Positions 1 through 11,233 are shown, numbered from the stretch's first letter. The stretch is 64,000 bases of DNA from Hedera helix (GCA_947179155.2 OX359273.1:11843001-11907000); one strand, 5' to 3'. Notes: generated by a model not told the origin, from the letters alone. Program-made: numbers and translations.

Positions 1-1379
1 TGATATATATGAATATCATCAACATCATTAACATTACTGTTTAATAACAGTCAAACATTATCATTTTTAATCCCCCATGATCTAGGGTTGTTCATCTCAA
101 TTTGGATGTCATACCAAATCAATAATCATTTCATACTTTGATATATAATCAACACGAATAAGCATTTCAAGTCTTATGCTATGCTGAATAAAAGCAATAA
201 TTGCATTTAAATAATTCACATATTACATTATGCTTGAACAAAAATAATAACTGCATTCCAAAGAATAAACAACAAGTTTATAATCTGTAATGAAATGGTA
301 CAGGTTTAAACAAGTTCAAGAATTACTTGTTTAATAATAACGAATTCGGACAATTATGCAAAGTAAGGTTAGAGGACCTGCTTGTTCGATGCGTAATATA
401 CTTTACGATATTTTGGAACACGTAAGACAACCTAAATATGTTTAACACATCAATTATAATTGTAAGAATATATAATAATATGTATTTGATTTATTAAATT
501 ATTTATGTTTTAAGGTTTGTGGTCGATTCGATGTTTTAATCGCTTAATTAAATGATTAATCATGTTAATTAATTTTATTTGTTGTTAATTTATTGTTTAA
601 AAGTAAGTTAATAAACTTGTTAATAAATTAATTTAATAAATTCGTAATTTAATCCATCGCTAAAAGTTGATTTAGAAACTAATTGGATGATTTTATAATT
701 AAATCTATCACTAAAGATAGTTTAAATTAGTTTTATTTAAGTCTAATTTAATTCTGTCATGAAGAGTTATTGCCGCGATCAAATTCGTCGCTAAAATTTT
801 TTTCAAAATGAAAAAAAAAAGAATTTTATAAACTGTCGCTATAGGTGTTCTTGCTAACAATAAGGAGAATATGGCTAAAGGTCTGTAGCAACAGGTTGTC
901 CGTCACTATAGCTATGAATGTTCTTGAGCTACCTAGAACAGTTTGGTCATGGTCTGGAAGGCTATTTTGACTTGATTTAATTTTGGATTCATGAACTGTT
1001 TTGGTGAACTAATTGAACCTAGTTATACTACACATTGTAGAAAATAGCTAGATATTACTCTAATTGGTGTGATTTTTTGCTTCTAGGTCTTTACCATACG
1101 ACATAATACAACTTCATGTATTAAAAAATATTAAATGATCAATATAATTGAATCAAATTGTCTGACAAAGTAGCTTGTCAGACTATTCTTAATTTCTGGA
1201 TTTTCTAGAAACAGAAACACGTGATCAAGTAAAGACTTTCAAGGCTAAATAATTTGCTATGTAATGATACATTTGATGTGTGATTTGTTTCCATGTCTTA
1301 ATATCATGATGGACTACAACATCAAACATTAAAACAGACTAAACCAACAACAAGGTCAAATCTACAAGCCTGTCAATGT
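1..1379 (-). repeat. Left part of a long gypsy-type LTR (minus orientation), open at window edge
   Basis: AT-rich non-coding DNA with no supportable gene. Read on the minus strand, it continues the LTR that starts at 11164 (TGTAATACCCC) and is interrupted by the Angela-type element at 1380-9994. No LTR terminus (CACA on the minus strand) was found, so the LTR probably extends beyond base 1. Removing the insertion and one AATGT joins 1379 to 10000. That this stretch belongs to the LTR is inferred from continuity, not from a second copy. Confidence 0.5.
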
Positions 1380-2918
1380 TGTTAGAGTTTATGCCCTAGA
1401 GGCTAATTATTTGATGTAATTGCTTAACATTTTTGATATTATATTTGATTGAATAAATGGATTATTTTATTATGATTTCATTTACTGCGTTATATAAATG
1501 TTAACATAATAAAAGCCCTTAGAATAATGATATGAATTATATAGCTTTAAGTATGTGACTTGAACATGAGATTATATAATTATAATTAGTATCATTGCTC
1601 TTAAATGTCCCTAGTCGAGTATCATTGTTAATGGGACAACAATGATGCATTGAGACTAGTATGTGGATTGACTGATGGCCAAATCTCATTGGTCATAAAT
1701 ATATGAGATATTTGAGTCAATGCATAGGTACATGTTAGAGAACAATGTACTGGACTGACCCACCATGAGAATTCTACATGGAGCATTATGCAAAGTGTCA
1801 TAAGAAATTCTTATAGTGACAATGATGTAATGATCCTCCGACCTGAAGTCATTATATTATTACACGAGAATTTGTGTACTTTGATATCATCAAATTTCAC
1901 CTTTAATAGGGTGGACAATAAAGGTGATTATTGGGTACATCATGAATCGTGTGAGGAATATGAGTGATCTAGATGGAATTTAACCCTCCTATATATTAGG
2001 GGTGATATCCATATGCCTCTTGATTGAGTAGGACTATGAAATGCATGGCCATGCTCAAATATTGATTTGTTTCATATAGTTTACTCATTGATCAAGAAAA
2101 CTCAGATTAAATTATGAAGAGTATGACACATTCCATGCCTCGAGTTTAATCTAGGATATAAGGTTAAAAGGATTAAATTAATATTGAAACATTGGTCACG
2201 AAAAGGTTGTATCGAATCACCGATCTTATTATTATTTGGGTAGCAGTGATGCATTACTAGATGCCGCTCACTGTTTATAATTTTATAATATGATTTTAAA
2301 ATTATTGCCAACATAATAATAACCTATAGGGTCACACACTTAGAACGTAATTAAAAGGGAATTAATTTAAATTGTAAGTATTTTAAATATGTCAATATGA
2401 TTGATAGTATTTAAAAATTACGAATTTAAATTAATAGGATAATTTGTATATATGTATATTAATTAAGTAAGACTTAATTAAAATATAATATATATAAATT
2501 CGGATTTTATTTTTCTATTGATTTTAGGTTTTAGTTAATTCCTATTAACTACTATATATATGATATATCAGTAGTCTAAAAGTTACGTAAGGAAAAACTA
2601 AAACCCTAGCCGCTTTCAGAAAGAGGCTAGAGAGAAAAATAGGTTAGAAATCCTGATCTTGGTGGCTAGTACCGCGGTTCCTTTTGCTGCAGATCGTGGG
2701 ACGATTCGCGGAGCGTTCGTGTGGATACCGTAGAGACGTAGTCACTAGATTGCGTTGAAGATTCGAAGCCGTTCCAGAATTCCATCGTCTTCTCAACATC
2801 TCAGATAATCGGTAAAATAATCTAAACATCTGATTAATCTGTTTTCGCATGGATCCTGTCTTAGGGTTTCGAAAAAAATTTTAAATTCCGCTGCTTTCAC
2901 TGTGTCGAAACCCTAACA
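1380..2918 (+). repeat. 5' LTR of the Angela-type element
   Basis: Begins TGTTAGAG and ends CCTAACA, followed directly by the primer-binding site. It is the same length as the copy at 8456-9994. A TATA-like stretch lies at 2552-2560, which would put the transcript start about 30 bp downstream. Short reading frames in it recur in the 3' LTR only because the LTRs are copies. Confidence 0.95.
2552..2560 (+). promoter_or_regulatory. Candidate TATA box in Angela 5' LTR
   Basis: CTATATATA lies about 360 bp before the LTR end. This is a plausible core promoter that would define a short R-U5 starting near 2585. The AT-rich setting makes other TATA-like matches possible. Confidence 0.5.
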
Positions 2919-2919
2919 G

Positions 2920-2931
2920 TGGTATCAGAGC
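2920..2931 (+). other. Primer-binding site, initiator-Met tRNA
   Basis: TGGTATCAGAGC starts one base after the LTR end. It is the canonical complement of the 3' end of plant initiator methionine tRNA and primes minus-strand DNA synthesis in copia elements. Confidence 0.95.
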
Positions 2932-4472
2932 TACTTGCGAAACGATTGATTCAGATTACGTGTTTTATTGTATTCGATATATATGATGTATGATGATGCA
3001 TGTTTACCGATCTGAAATTGAATATATGATATTCTGCATGTATGGTTATTCTGGAAATCTGTAATATATATGCATGTATATGATTTCTGTTAATCGTACT
3101 TTATAAGGTGGAAGAACAATACAACTTCTGTTCTAATTAGATTAGAAGTATGAAGATTCAGTTTAATATGATTAAACGAAACTGGACATATATGATATGT
3201 TCTGGGTGTATTGTTCTGGGTATATTGTTTAATATGGCAAATTGTATATGATTCTGGAATTGTTTCAGAGATTCATATACAATCTGCATGGCAGATTTTA
3301 TATGATTTTGGAATTGTTTCCGAGATTCGTATACAATCTGTAGTTCAGGAATTCTACAATACAGTGAATTGTTTCCACCGCCAGGGGGGGAGTCCCCCCC
3401 TTGGACCCCCCCGCCGTAGCGCACGATGGTCGTGACCCCAAAATATTTTGTATAATATTCTTTAAATGATATAAATTATGTTATGTGCTTATTGTGATAT
3501 GCATGGTGCACAGTTATGGCTCTTTTGACCCATAGGATTAGTGGTTTTTGGTTTTTTTTTAAATATGGCTTGCATGTCGTGCCTTTCTATATTCTGATGT
3601 AATATTCTCTTCTCATCTAAATCCCCTCGAATGTAACTCGAGGTTTCTTTATAACATGTAATGTACAAGTGTAATCAAGAAGACAAGATGACGATGGAGA
3701 GGAGACACACGTGAACGAGGAAGGTCCAACGAAGCTACTATTTTTAAGACCTTTTACCACCATAGACTGACCTTCAATCTTTTCATTAGCTTGAAAGGAT
3801 TGACATAGGGTTGGGCCATAACTGTGACACGTTTAATTTTTGCACTTTATTTATGCTTGTATACGATATGCTATGATAAATAACGTGCATGCTTAATAAG
3901 ATTAAAATTGGTGAGATCTAAATTAATTAATAAAATCCCTCATAAAATTATTAAGTCTAAATCAGATGCCTTCCAATGAATGACACTCATCAAGACCTTG
4001 ATCAATGAATGTAGGTTTGCCAAAGCAAAGTACCCCATTTATCTTGGTAAGATGCGATAGGATAATTGTGATATCCAAAATGTTAAAAGCATTGGGCCCG
4101 ACTTAACTAAGTTATCTCAATAGGATTGTGGACTTAGAGGCATAGAGTTTGGCAGGTACCATTAGATGGACTAGAACAAATGTTGTTCACCAAACTATCT
4201 AAGAGTTATATATGATATAATTGACAAATGGTTGTCTACCTAAATAATTATTTTTTAAGAGATTAGCCAAAGCTAACTTAAGGCGTAATGAAATATGGAT
4301 CTTAGCTCACTAGAAAGATTTAATAAAAAAATGATTTCCGAATTAATGGTGAGGGCTATTAATTTGATTAAAATAGTGGGAGGTATATTTGGAATGTACT
4401 ATTATCAATTACATAATATCAAAACTCTGCAATTTGACTTATTATTTTTGCACTTATAAATTGTAGATATCA
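2932..4472 (+). other. Untranslated leader of the Angela-type element
   Basis: About 1.54 kb of non-coding leader before the gag-pol start. It holds a 40-bp unit present twice (3246-3285 and 3301-3340, 55 bp apart, a few mismatches) and a G7/C7 hairpin at 3381-3404. A long structured leader is usual for this lineage and normally carries dimerisation and packaging signals. Two short overlapping frames on opposite strands near 3158-3435 are composition artefacts. Confidence 0.8.
3381..3404 (+). other. G7/C7 hairpin in retrotransposon leader
   Basis: Seven G (3384-3390), a 3-base AGT loop and seven C (3394-3400) form a perfect stem. It extends by an A-T pair and, after a one-base bulge, by CC pairing with GG. 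A second C7 run follows at 3406-3412 and could compete for the G run. It is a sharp GC island in AT-rich DNA. A role in RNA dimerisation, packaging or translation control is inference. Confidence 0.7.
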
Positions 4473-7400
4473 ATGGCAACCAACAACACAAATAGTCTTT
4501 CACTACGATCAGTCCTTGAGAAGGAAAAGCTGAGTGGAATTAATTTCCTAGACTGGCATAGGAACTTGAGGATTGTCCTCAAACAAGAGCGCAAGCTCTA
4601 TGTCCTTGATGGGCCCATTCCTGCAGCACCAGCTAACACTGCACCACGTGCAGAGCATAATGCTTACAAGAAGCATCAAGATGATGCTCTAGACGTGAGT
4701 TGTCTCATGCTAGCAACTATGAACTCTGAGCTTCAGAAGCAACATGAGTTAATGGATGCTTATGAGATGATCGAGCATCTCAAGAAATTGTTCGCAGGGC
4801 ATGCTCGACAGGAGAGGTATGATACAAGCAAGGCGTTGTATCACTGCAAGATGGGTGAACGTGATCCAGTTGGTCCACATGTTCTGAAAATGATTGGGTA
4901 TATTGAGTACCTTGCTAAGTTTGGTTTTCCGATTACTGCGGAAGCCCAAACTGATCTAGTTTTGCAATCTTTGAACAGCAGCTACTCGCAATTTGTCATG
5001 AATTATCTCATGAATGAAATTACGAAACCACTTACTGAGTTGTTGAGCATGTTAAGAACTGCCGAGAACAACATGAAAAAGGCAGGACCCGATCCCATAA
5101 TGATGGTGCAAAAGGGGAATGCTAAGGGAAAAGGGAAAGGCAAGAAGAAGATAGGATCTAAATCTGGTGCCAAACCCAATTTCAAAAACAAACAGGCTTT
5201 AAAACCTAAAGGTGGGGTAGCTAAAGAAGGTGATTGTCACTTCTGTGGAAAACCTGGACACTGGAAGAGGAACTGTCATGCATATCTGGAAGAACTGAAG
5301 AAAAAGAAAGGAAGTACGACTTCTGATTCAGGTATATATGTTATAGAAGTCAATTTGTCTACTTCTACATCATGGGTATTAGATACTGGATGTGGTTCTC
5401 ACATTTGTGTTAATGTGCAGGAACTCCGAAGGAGTAGGACTTTGGCGAAAGGAGAGGTTGACCTACGAGTTGGGAATGGAGCAAAAGTTGTTGCACTAGC
5501 CGTAGGAACTTATCATTTATCTTTGCCCACTGGGCTAGTATTAGAATTAGAGGATTGTTATTTTGTGCCTGCTATGAGCAAAAATATTATTTCTGTTTCT
5601 TGTTTGGACAAGAAAGGTTTTTCGTTTTTAATAAAGAACAACAGTTGTTCGTTTTACTTAAATGAAATATGTTATGGTGTTGCACAATTGTTTAATGGTC
5701 TTTATATTCTTGCTTTAGAGATGCCTATCTATAACATAAATACAAAACGATTTAAATCAAATGATTCAAATCCGACATATCTCTGGCACTGTCGTTTAGG
5801 CCATATAAATGAGAAACGCATATCCAAACTCCATAAAGATGGGTTTTTGGATTCATTTGATTTTGAATCATATGAGAAATGCGAATCTTGTTTATTAGGT
5901 AAGATGACTAAAGCCCCTTTCACTGGTCACAGTGAACGGGCTAGTGATATATTGGGACTTATACATAGTGATGTATGTGGACCCATGAGTTCATTAGCAA
6001 GAGGTAGGTTCTATTACTTCATTACATTTACTGATGACTTTAGTAGATATGGATATGTGTATCTTATGAGACACAAATCCGAATCCTTAGAAAAGTTCAA
6101 GGAATTCAAGAATGAAGTTCAAAACCAATTTGGCAAAAGCATAAAAGCCCTTCGATCCGATCGAGGTGGTGAATACTTAAGCCAAGATTTTGATGACCTT
6201 CTAAAGGAGTGTGGTATTATATCACAACTCACTCCACCTGGAACACCACAATGGAATGGTGTGTCTGAGAGGAGAAATCGCACCTTGTTGGACATGGTAC
6301 GATCAATGATGAGTCATGCATATCTTCCAATAAGCTTCTGGGGTCATGCCCTAGAGACAGCTGCATTCACACTTAACCGTGTTCCTACAAAGACGGTTCA
6401 AAAGACACCATATGAGATGTGGACTGGGAAACGTCCTAGTATGTCGTTCATGAAGATTTGGGGTTGCGAGGCGTTTGTAAAACGTCTGGCTTCTGACAAG
6501 CTCGTACCCAAATCTGACAAATGTAATTTTGTGGGATACCCTAAGGAAACAAAAGGGTATTATTTCTACAAACCTTCTGAGAACAAAGTGGTTGTTGCTC
6601 GAACTGGTATTTTTCTAGAAAGGGAATTTGTCTCTAAAGGAAACAGTGGGAGGAAAGTAGAACTCGAAGAAATTCGTGAACCACAAAATATCATTGAACC
6701 TGAGTTGGAACATGAGCAGGAACCACAAGATATTGTGGAAAGTGAACCTGCTCAAATTACACAAGCCATTCGTAGATCTAGTAGGACACGCCAAGAGCCT
6801 GAGAGATATTATGGATTTCTTGTTACTCAAAACGGCGATGTGATGCTCATAGATCAGGATGAGCCTGCTTCCTACCAAGAAGCTATGAATGGACCAGATT
6901 CTGAGAGATGGCTTGAAGCCATGAAATCTGAGATGGACTCCATGTATACTAACCAAGTATGGACTTTGGTTGATCCACCCGAAGGGGTAAAACCAATCGG
7001 GTGCAAATGGGTTTTCAAGAAGAAAACCGACATGGATGGTAATGTACAAACCTATAAAGGCCGACTGGTAGCAAAAGGTTTCAAACAAGTTCAAGGAGTT
7101 GACTATGATGAAACCTTCTTTCCAGTGGCAATGGTTAAATCCATCAGGATCTTACTTGCTATTGCAGCCTTTTATGATTACGAAATCTGGCAGATGGATG
7201 TCAAAACTGCTTTCCTTAATGGAAATCTCCTTGAGGATGTGTACATGACACAACCTGAGGGTTTTGTCACTCCAAAGGATGCTAGAAAGGTATGTAAGTT
7301 GCAGCGATCCATTTATGGATTGAAGCAAGCCTCTCGGAGTTGGAATCTTCGATTTGATGAAGCAGTCAAAGAGTTTGGCTTTATAAAAAATGAAGATGAA

Positions 7401-8441
7401 CCTTGTGTATATAAGAAGGTTAGTGGGAGTCAGATTGTATTCCTGGTATTATATGTAGACGACATATTAATTATTGGGAATGACATTCCTTCCTTACAGG
7501 CTGTAAAAACATGGTTAGGAAAATGTTTCTCCATGAAAGATTTGGGTGATGCAACCTACATTTTAGGTATTAAGATCTATCGAGATAGATCGAGAAAAAT
7601 GCTCGGCCTAAGTCAAAGTACATATATTGATAAAGTGTTGAAACGGTTCAGCATGCAAGAGGCAAAAAGAGGACACTTACCCATTACTCATGGTGTAAAG
7701 ATCTCTAAGGCCCAATGTCCTAAATCACAAGATGATGAGGAGCGTATGAGAAAGATCCCTTATGCTTCGGCAATTGGATCTATCATGTACGCAATGATAT
7801 GTACTCGTCCGGATGTTTCGTATGCTTTGAGCATGACGAGCAGATACCAGTCGAATCCAGGTGAAGGTCACTGGACAGCTGTCAAGAATATCCTTAAGTA
7901 CCTGAAAAGGACTAAGGATTCATTCTTGGTATATGGAGGTGAAGATAAACTGGCAGTAAAGGGTTACACAGATGCTAGTTTCCAGACTGACAGTGATGAC
8001 TATAAGTCTCAGTCAGGTTTTGTGTTTTGCATTAATGGTGGTGCTGTTAGCTGGAAAAGTTCGAAGCAAGAGACAGTAGCCGATTCTACAACAGAGGCTG
8101 AGTATATTGCTGCTTCTAGTGCAGCCAAGGAGGCTGTATGGATTAAAAAGTTCGTCACTGAACTTGGTGTTGTTCCAACCATTGTTGATCCAGTTGAGTT
8201 ATACTGTGATAATGATGGAGCCATTGCACAGGCTAAGGAACCCAGATCTCACCAACGATCCAAGCATATACTTAGGCGGTACCATCTCATCCGTGAAATC
8301 ATTAATAGAGGAGATGTACATATATGCAGAGTGCCAACAGATAATAATGTTGCAGATCCACTGACCAAGGCTTTGTCGCAGCAGAAGCACGAAGGTCACA
8401 CTAGTTCCATGGGTATTAGATACATGAGTGACTGGCTCTAG
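4473..8441 (+). CDS. Gag-Pol polyprotein of Angela-type Ty1/copia retrotransposon
   Basis: An intact 1322-residue polyprotein for capsid formation, processing, cDNA synthesis and integration. Domain order is copia-type, with integrase before RT. Gag occupies about residues 10-200, then a Lys/Gly-rich basic stretch and a CCHC zinc knuckle (255-268). The protease active site is DTG at 304-306, in the setting LDTGCGSH. The integrase has an HHCC finger (around LWHCRLGHIN and CESCLLGK) and catalytic D500, D563 and E599, with exactly 35 residues between the last two. RT has D909 in QMDVKTAF and YVDD at 994-997. RNase H has D1167, E1208 and D1246. The start is the first ATG after the leader, giving MATNN, which fits gag N-termini of this lineage. 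No frameshift or internal stop separates gag from pol. The stop lies 15 bp before the 3' LTR. The lineage call rests on remembered similarity to BARE/Angela and Tork proteins. Confidence 0.97.
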   Translation: MATNNTNSLSLRSVLEKEKLSGINFLDWHRNLRIVLKQERKLYVLDGPIPAAPANTAPRAEHNAYKKHQDDALDVSCLMLATMNSELQKQHELMDAYEMIEHLKKLFAGHARQERYDTSKALYHCKMGERDPVGPHVLKMIGYIEYLAKFGFPITAEAQTDLVLQSLNSSYSQFVMNYLMNEITKPLTELLSMLRTAENNMKKAGPDPIMMVQKGNAKGKGKGKKKIGSKSGAKPNFKNKQALKPKGGVAKEGDCHFCGKPGHWKRNCHAYLEELKKKKGSTTSDSGIYVIEVNLSTSTSWVLDTGCGSHICVNVQELRRSRTLAKGEVDLRVGNGAKVVALAVGTYHLSLPTGLVLELEDCYFVPAMSKNIISVSCLDKKGFSFLIKNNSCSFYLNEICYGVAQLFNGLYILALEMPIYNINTKRFKSNDSNPTYLWHCRLGHINEKRISKLHKDGFLDSFDFESYEKCESCLLGKMTKAPFTGHSERASDILGLIHSDVCGPMSSLARGRFYYFITFTDDFSRYGYVYLMRHKSESLEKFKEFKNEVQNQFGKSIKALRSDRGGEYLSQDFDDLLKECGIISQLTPPGTPQWNGVSERRNRTLLDMVRSMMSHAYLPISFWGHALETAAFTLNRVPTKTVQKTPYEMWTGKRPSMSFMKIWGCEAFVKRLASDKLVPKSDKCNFVGYPKETKGYYFYKPSENKVVVARTGIFLEREFVSKGNSGRKVELEEIREPQNIIEPELEHEQEPQDIVESEPAQITQAIRRSSRTRQEPERYYGFLVTQNGDVMLIDQDEPASYQEAMNGPDSERWLEAMKSEMDSMYTNQVWTLVDPPEGVKPIGCKWVFKKKTDMDGNVQTYKGRLVAKGFKQVQGVDYDETFFPVAMVKSIRILLAIAAFYDYEIWQMDVKTAFLNGNLLEDVYMTQPEGFVTPKDARKVCKLQRSIYGLKQASRSWNLRFDEAVKEFGFIKNEDEPCVYKKVSGSQIVFLVLYVDDILIIGNDIPSLQAVKTWLGKCFSMKDLGDATYILGIKIYRDRSRKMLGLSQSTYIDKVLKRFSMQEAKRGHLPITHGVKISKAQCPKSQDDEERMRKIPYASAIGSIMYAMICTRPDVSYALSMTSRYQSNPGEGHWTAVKNILKYLKRTKDSFLVYGGEDKLAVKGYTDASFQTDSDDYKSQSGFVFCINGGAVSWKSSKQETVADSTTEAEYIAASSAAKEAVWIKKFVTELGVVPTIVDPVELYCDNDGAIAQAKEPRSHQRSKHILRRYHLIREIINRGDVHICRVPTDNNVADPLTKALSQQKHEGHTSSMGIRYMSDWL

Positions 8442-8455
8442 TGCAAGTGGGAGAT
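8442..8455 (+). other. Polypurine tract of Angela-type element
   Basis: GCAAGTGGGAGAT lies between the gag-pol stop and the 3' LTR start. It would prime plus-strand DNA synthesis. The same sequence precedes the K-family 3' LTRs in this window. Confidence 0.85.
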
Positions 8456-9994
8456 TGTTAGAGTTTATGCCCTAGAGGCTAATTATTTGATGTAATTGCT
8501 TAACATTTTTGATATTATATTTGATTGAATAAATGGATTATTTTATTATGATTTCATTTACTGCGTTATATAAATGTTAACATAATAAAAGCCCTTAGAA
8601 TAATGATATGAATTATATAGCTTTAAGTATGTGACTTGAACATGAGATTATATAATTATAATTAGTATCATTGCTCTTAAATGTCCCTAGTCGAGTATCA
8701 TTGTTAATGGGACAACAATGATGCATTGAGACTAGTATGTGGATTGACTGATGGCCAAATCTCATTGGCCATAAATATATGAGATATTTGAGTCAATGCA
8801 TAGGTACATGTTAGAGAACAATGTACTGGACTGACCCACCATGAGAATTCTACATGGAGCATTATGCAAAGTGTCATAAGAAATTCTTATAGTGACAATG
8901 ATGTAATGATCCTCCGACCTGAAGTCATTATATTATTACACGAGAATTTGTGTACTTTGATATCATCAAATGTCACCTTTAATAGGGTGGACAATAAAGG
9001 TGATTATTGGGTACATCATGAATCGTGTGAGGAATATGAGTGATCTAGATGGAATTTAACCCTCCTATATATTAGGGGTGATATCCATAGGCCTCTTGAT
9101 TGAGTAGGACTATGAAATGCATGGCCATGCTCAAATATTGATTTGTTTCATATAGTTTACTCATTGATCAAGAAAACTCAGATTAAATTATGAAGAGTAT
9201 GACACATTCCATGCCTCGAGTTTAATCTAGGATATAAGGTTAAAAGGATTAAATTAATATTGAAACATTGGTCACGAAAAGGTTGTATCGAATCACCGAT
9301 CTTATTATTATTTGGGTAGCAGTGATGCATTACTAGATGCCGCTCACTGTTTATAATTTTATAATATGATTTTAAAATTATTGCCAACATAATAATAACC
9401 TATAGGGTCACACACTTAGAACGTAATTAAAAGGGAATTAATTTAAATTGTAAGTATTTTAAATATGTCAATATGATTGATAGTATTTAAAAATTACGAA
9501 TTTAAATTAATAGGATAATTTGTATATATGTATATTAATTAAGTAAGACTTAATTAAAATATAATATATATAAATTCGGATTTTATTTTTCTATTGATTT
9601 TAGGTTTTAGTTAATTCCTATTAACTACTATATATATGATATATCAGTAGTCTAAAAGTTACGTAAGGAAAAACTAAAACCCTAGCCGCTTTCAGAAAGA
9701 GGCTAGAGAGAAAAATAGGTTAGAAATTCTGATCTTGGTGGCTAGTACCGCGGTTCCTTTTGCTACAGATCGTGGGACGATTCGCGGAGCGTTCGTGTGG
9801 ATACCGTAGAGACGTAGTCACTAGATTGCGTTGAAGATTCGAATCCGTTCCAGAATTCCATCGTCTTCTCAACATCTCAGATAATCGGTAAAATAATCTA
9901 AACCTCTGATTAATCTGTTTTCGCATGGATCCTGTCTTAGGGTTTCGAAAAAAATTTTAAATTCCGCTGCTTTCACTGTGTCGAAACCCTAACA
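8456..9994 (+). repeat. 3' LTR of the Angela-type element
   Basis: A 1539-bp copy of 1380-2918 with about 7 substitutions, ending CCTAACA and followed by the TSD AATGT. It supplies the polyadenylation region. Confidence 0.95.
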
Positions 9995-11164
9995 AATGTA
10001 CCCTGTCAGACTTACTTTTATGGTTCTTGGACAGAATATTAAATTCGATAAATTCATGCATCTAGATGTTATAGAACCATTTTTTATCAACCCAGTCACT
10101 AAATAACATAATTTCAAAGATTCCTAAACATCAAAATATAATTTCTACCGAAGTTACAAAGATCTACAAGAAAATTAGGGTTTTACCTTCGTAAAGAAAT
10201 TTTGCAATATGATCCTTGATCCTGTTTTTGGCTAATTTTGAGGCTTATGGGGATTGATTTAGGACTGATTTAAGATGTCGATTTGATGTGTTTAAACCTC
10301 AGGATAGCTAGCTATTTATAGGAGAGAAAACCTATGTTTAAGGTTTCCTTTAAGGCTTGAATTGCTAAATGCTTGACACCACTTCACCTCCTTGTCATGA
10401 TCTGATGTATTTAGAGGTTGACAAGTGTATTTTACATGCAAGAGTCGGATAGGGCCTATTGGCTACAATAAGTTCTATATTTTAGCTTATGTAAACCCTA
10501 ATTAGGGTTAGGATTTAACCCTTAGGGTTTAAGATTTCTCAAAACATCTTTAGGACGTCTTCGACAAGTTTTTAATTTCATAATCAAGTTTAGATTTGAA
10601 TATTTAAGTTTAGGATTTCATAATTAGGGTTAGGGTTTTTATTTTTGGTTTTAGGATTTTAAAATTAGGGTTAAGGTTTCTAAATTAGGGTTTAGGGTTT
10701 TATAATTAGGTTTTATTCAAAATTTAAACCTAGTCATTTAGTAGGTCAATCTCGGAAGCACGACAAATCAATTTTTTCAAATACGAATATACCGACGAGC
10801 TCATTGGTGGAAAAAAAAATATTTTCAAGCTCGTTTTAAGTTCGAACTTTTTCGGCAAAAAAAATTATTTGGTTTAATTCATCGTTAGGTTAATACAATC
10901 ATATAATAGCTGATTCAAAATATTATTTAGATTTTTTATTAAGTACATGTGTTACAAAATACGAATCTTAGTAGGGTTTAATGTTTAATAACTAGTTTTA
11001 GTTTATTTGTCTTAACCCTTAAATATACGAACGTGTTTACTTGAAACGTGTTTAGGTTTTCAAAGAATATCCGAACAGTCGTTTGATAGGTAGTTTTTTG
11101 GGTTCTCATTCATAACTTGTCAACATTGCATTTATAATCCTGCTAATATTTTGGGGTATTACAT
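9995..11164 (-). repeat. 5' portion of gypsy-type 3' LTR, minus orientation
   Basis: On the minus strand the LTR starts at 11164 with TGTAATACCCC, directly after a polypurine-like GGGGTGAA. This matches the LARD LTR start in this window (TGTAATATCCC after GGGGTGAA). A minus-strand TATA box lies at 10311-10321. The region 10490-10720 contains scattered TTAGGG-like telobox motifs. It continues into 1-1379. The 5' LTR of this element is not in the window. Confidence 0.65.
10311..10321 (-). promoter_or_regulatory. Candidate TATA box of minus-strand gypsy-type LTR
   Basis: The minus strand reads CTATAAATAGC, a near-ideal plant TATA box, about 850 bp inside the LTR. It supports reading this block as a minus-oriented LTR promoter. 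Confidence 0.6.
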
Positions 11165-11205
11165 TCACCCCTACTTATATGAATTTCGTCCTCAAAATTA
11201 TTTCT
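11165..11205 (-). other. Polypurine tract region of minus-strand chromovirus-like element
   Basis: The minus strand reads GAGGACGAAATTC, a short spacer, then GTAGGGGTGAA immediately before the LTR start. The arrangement GGACGAAATTC...AAGGGGTGAA is typical of Del/Tekay-type gypsy elements and is nearly identical to the LARD version at 24578-24604. Confidence 0.6.
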
Positions 11206-11233
11206 AATTATATTTATAAGTTTTTATAAATAT

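Larger units (their letters stand above)
1380..9994 (+). mobile_element. Complete Ty1/copia LTR retrotransposon, Angela/BARE type
   Basis: An 8615-bp element in the order LTR, primer-binding site, leader, gag-pol, polypurine tract, LTR. A perfect 5-bp duplication AATGT flanks it (1375-1379 and 9995-9999). Both LTRs are 1539 bp and run TG...CA; I counted about 7 substitutions and no indels, roughly 0.45% divergence, which means a recent insertion. The LTR start contains TATGCCCTAGAGGC, which resembles cereal BARE/WIS/Angela LTR starts from memory. With protease, integrase, RT and RNase H all in one open frame, it could be autonomous. It lies inside an older gypsy-type LTR. Confidence 0.95.

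Noticed and set aside
780..860. GTCGCTA words near 787 and 833 considered as a second CACTA end
   Set aside because: Only two scattered copies and no CACTA terminus.
2102..2314. Identical 70-codon minus-strand frames at 2102-2314 and 9178-9390
   Set aside because: They are the same LTR sequence copied in the two Angela LTRs, antisense to transcription, with no recognisable motif.
6615..7094. 159-codon minus-strand frame inside the Angela gag-pol
   Set aside because: Antisense shadow of the integrase-RT linker; the plus-strand reading has all the catalytic motifs.
10490..10720. True interstitial telomere repeat
   Set aside because: Words are scattered and irregular rather than a TTTAGGG tandem run.
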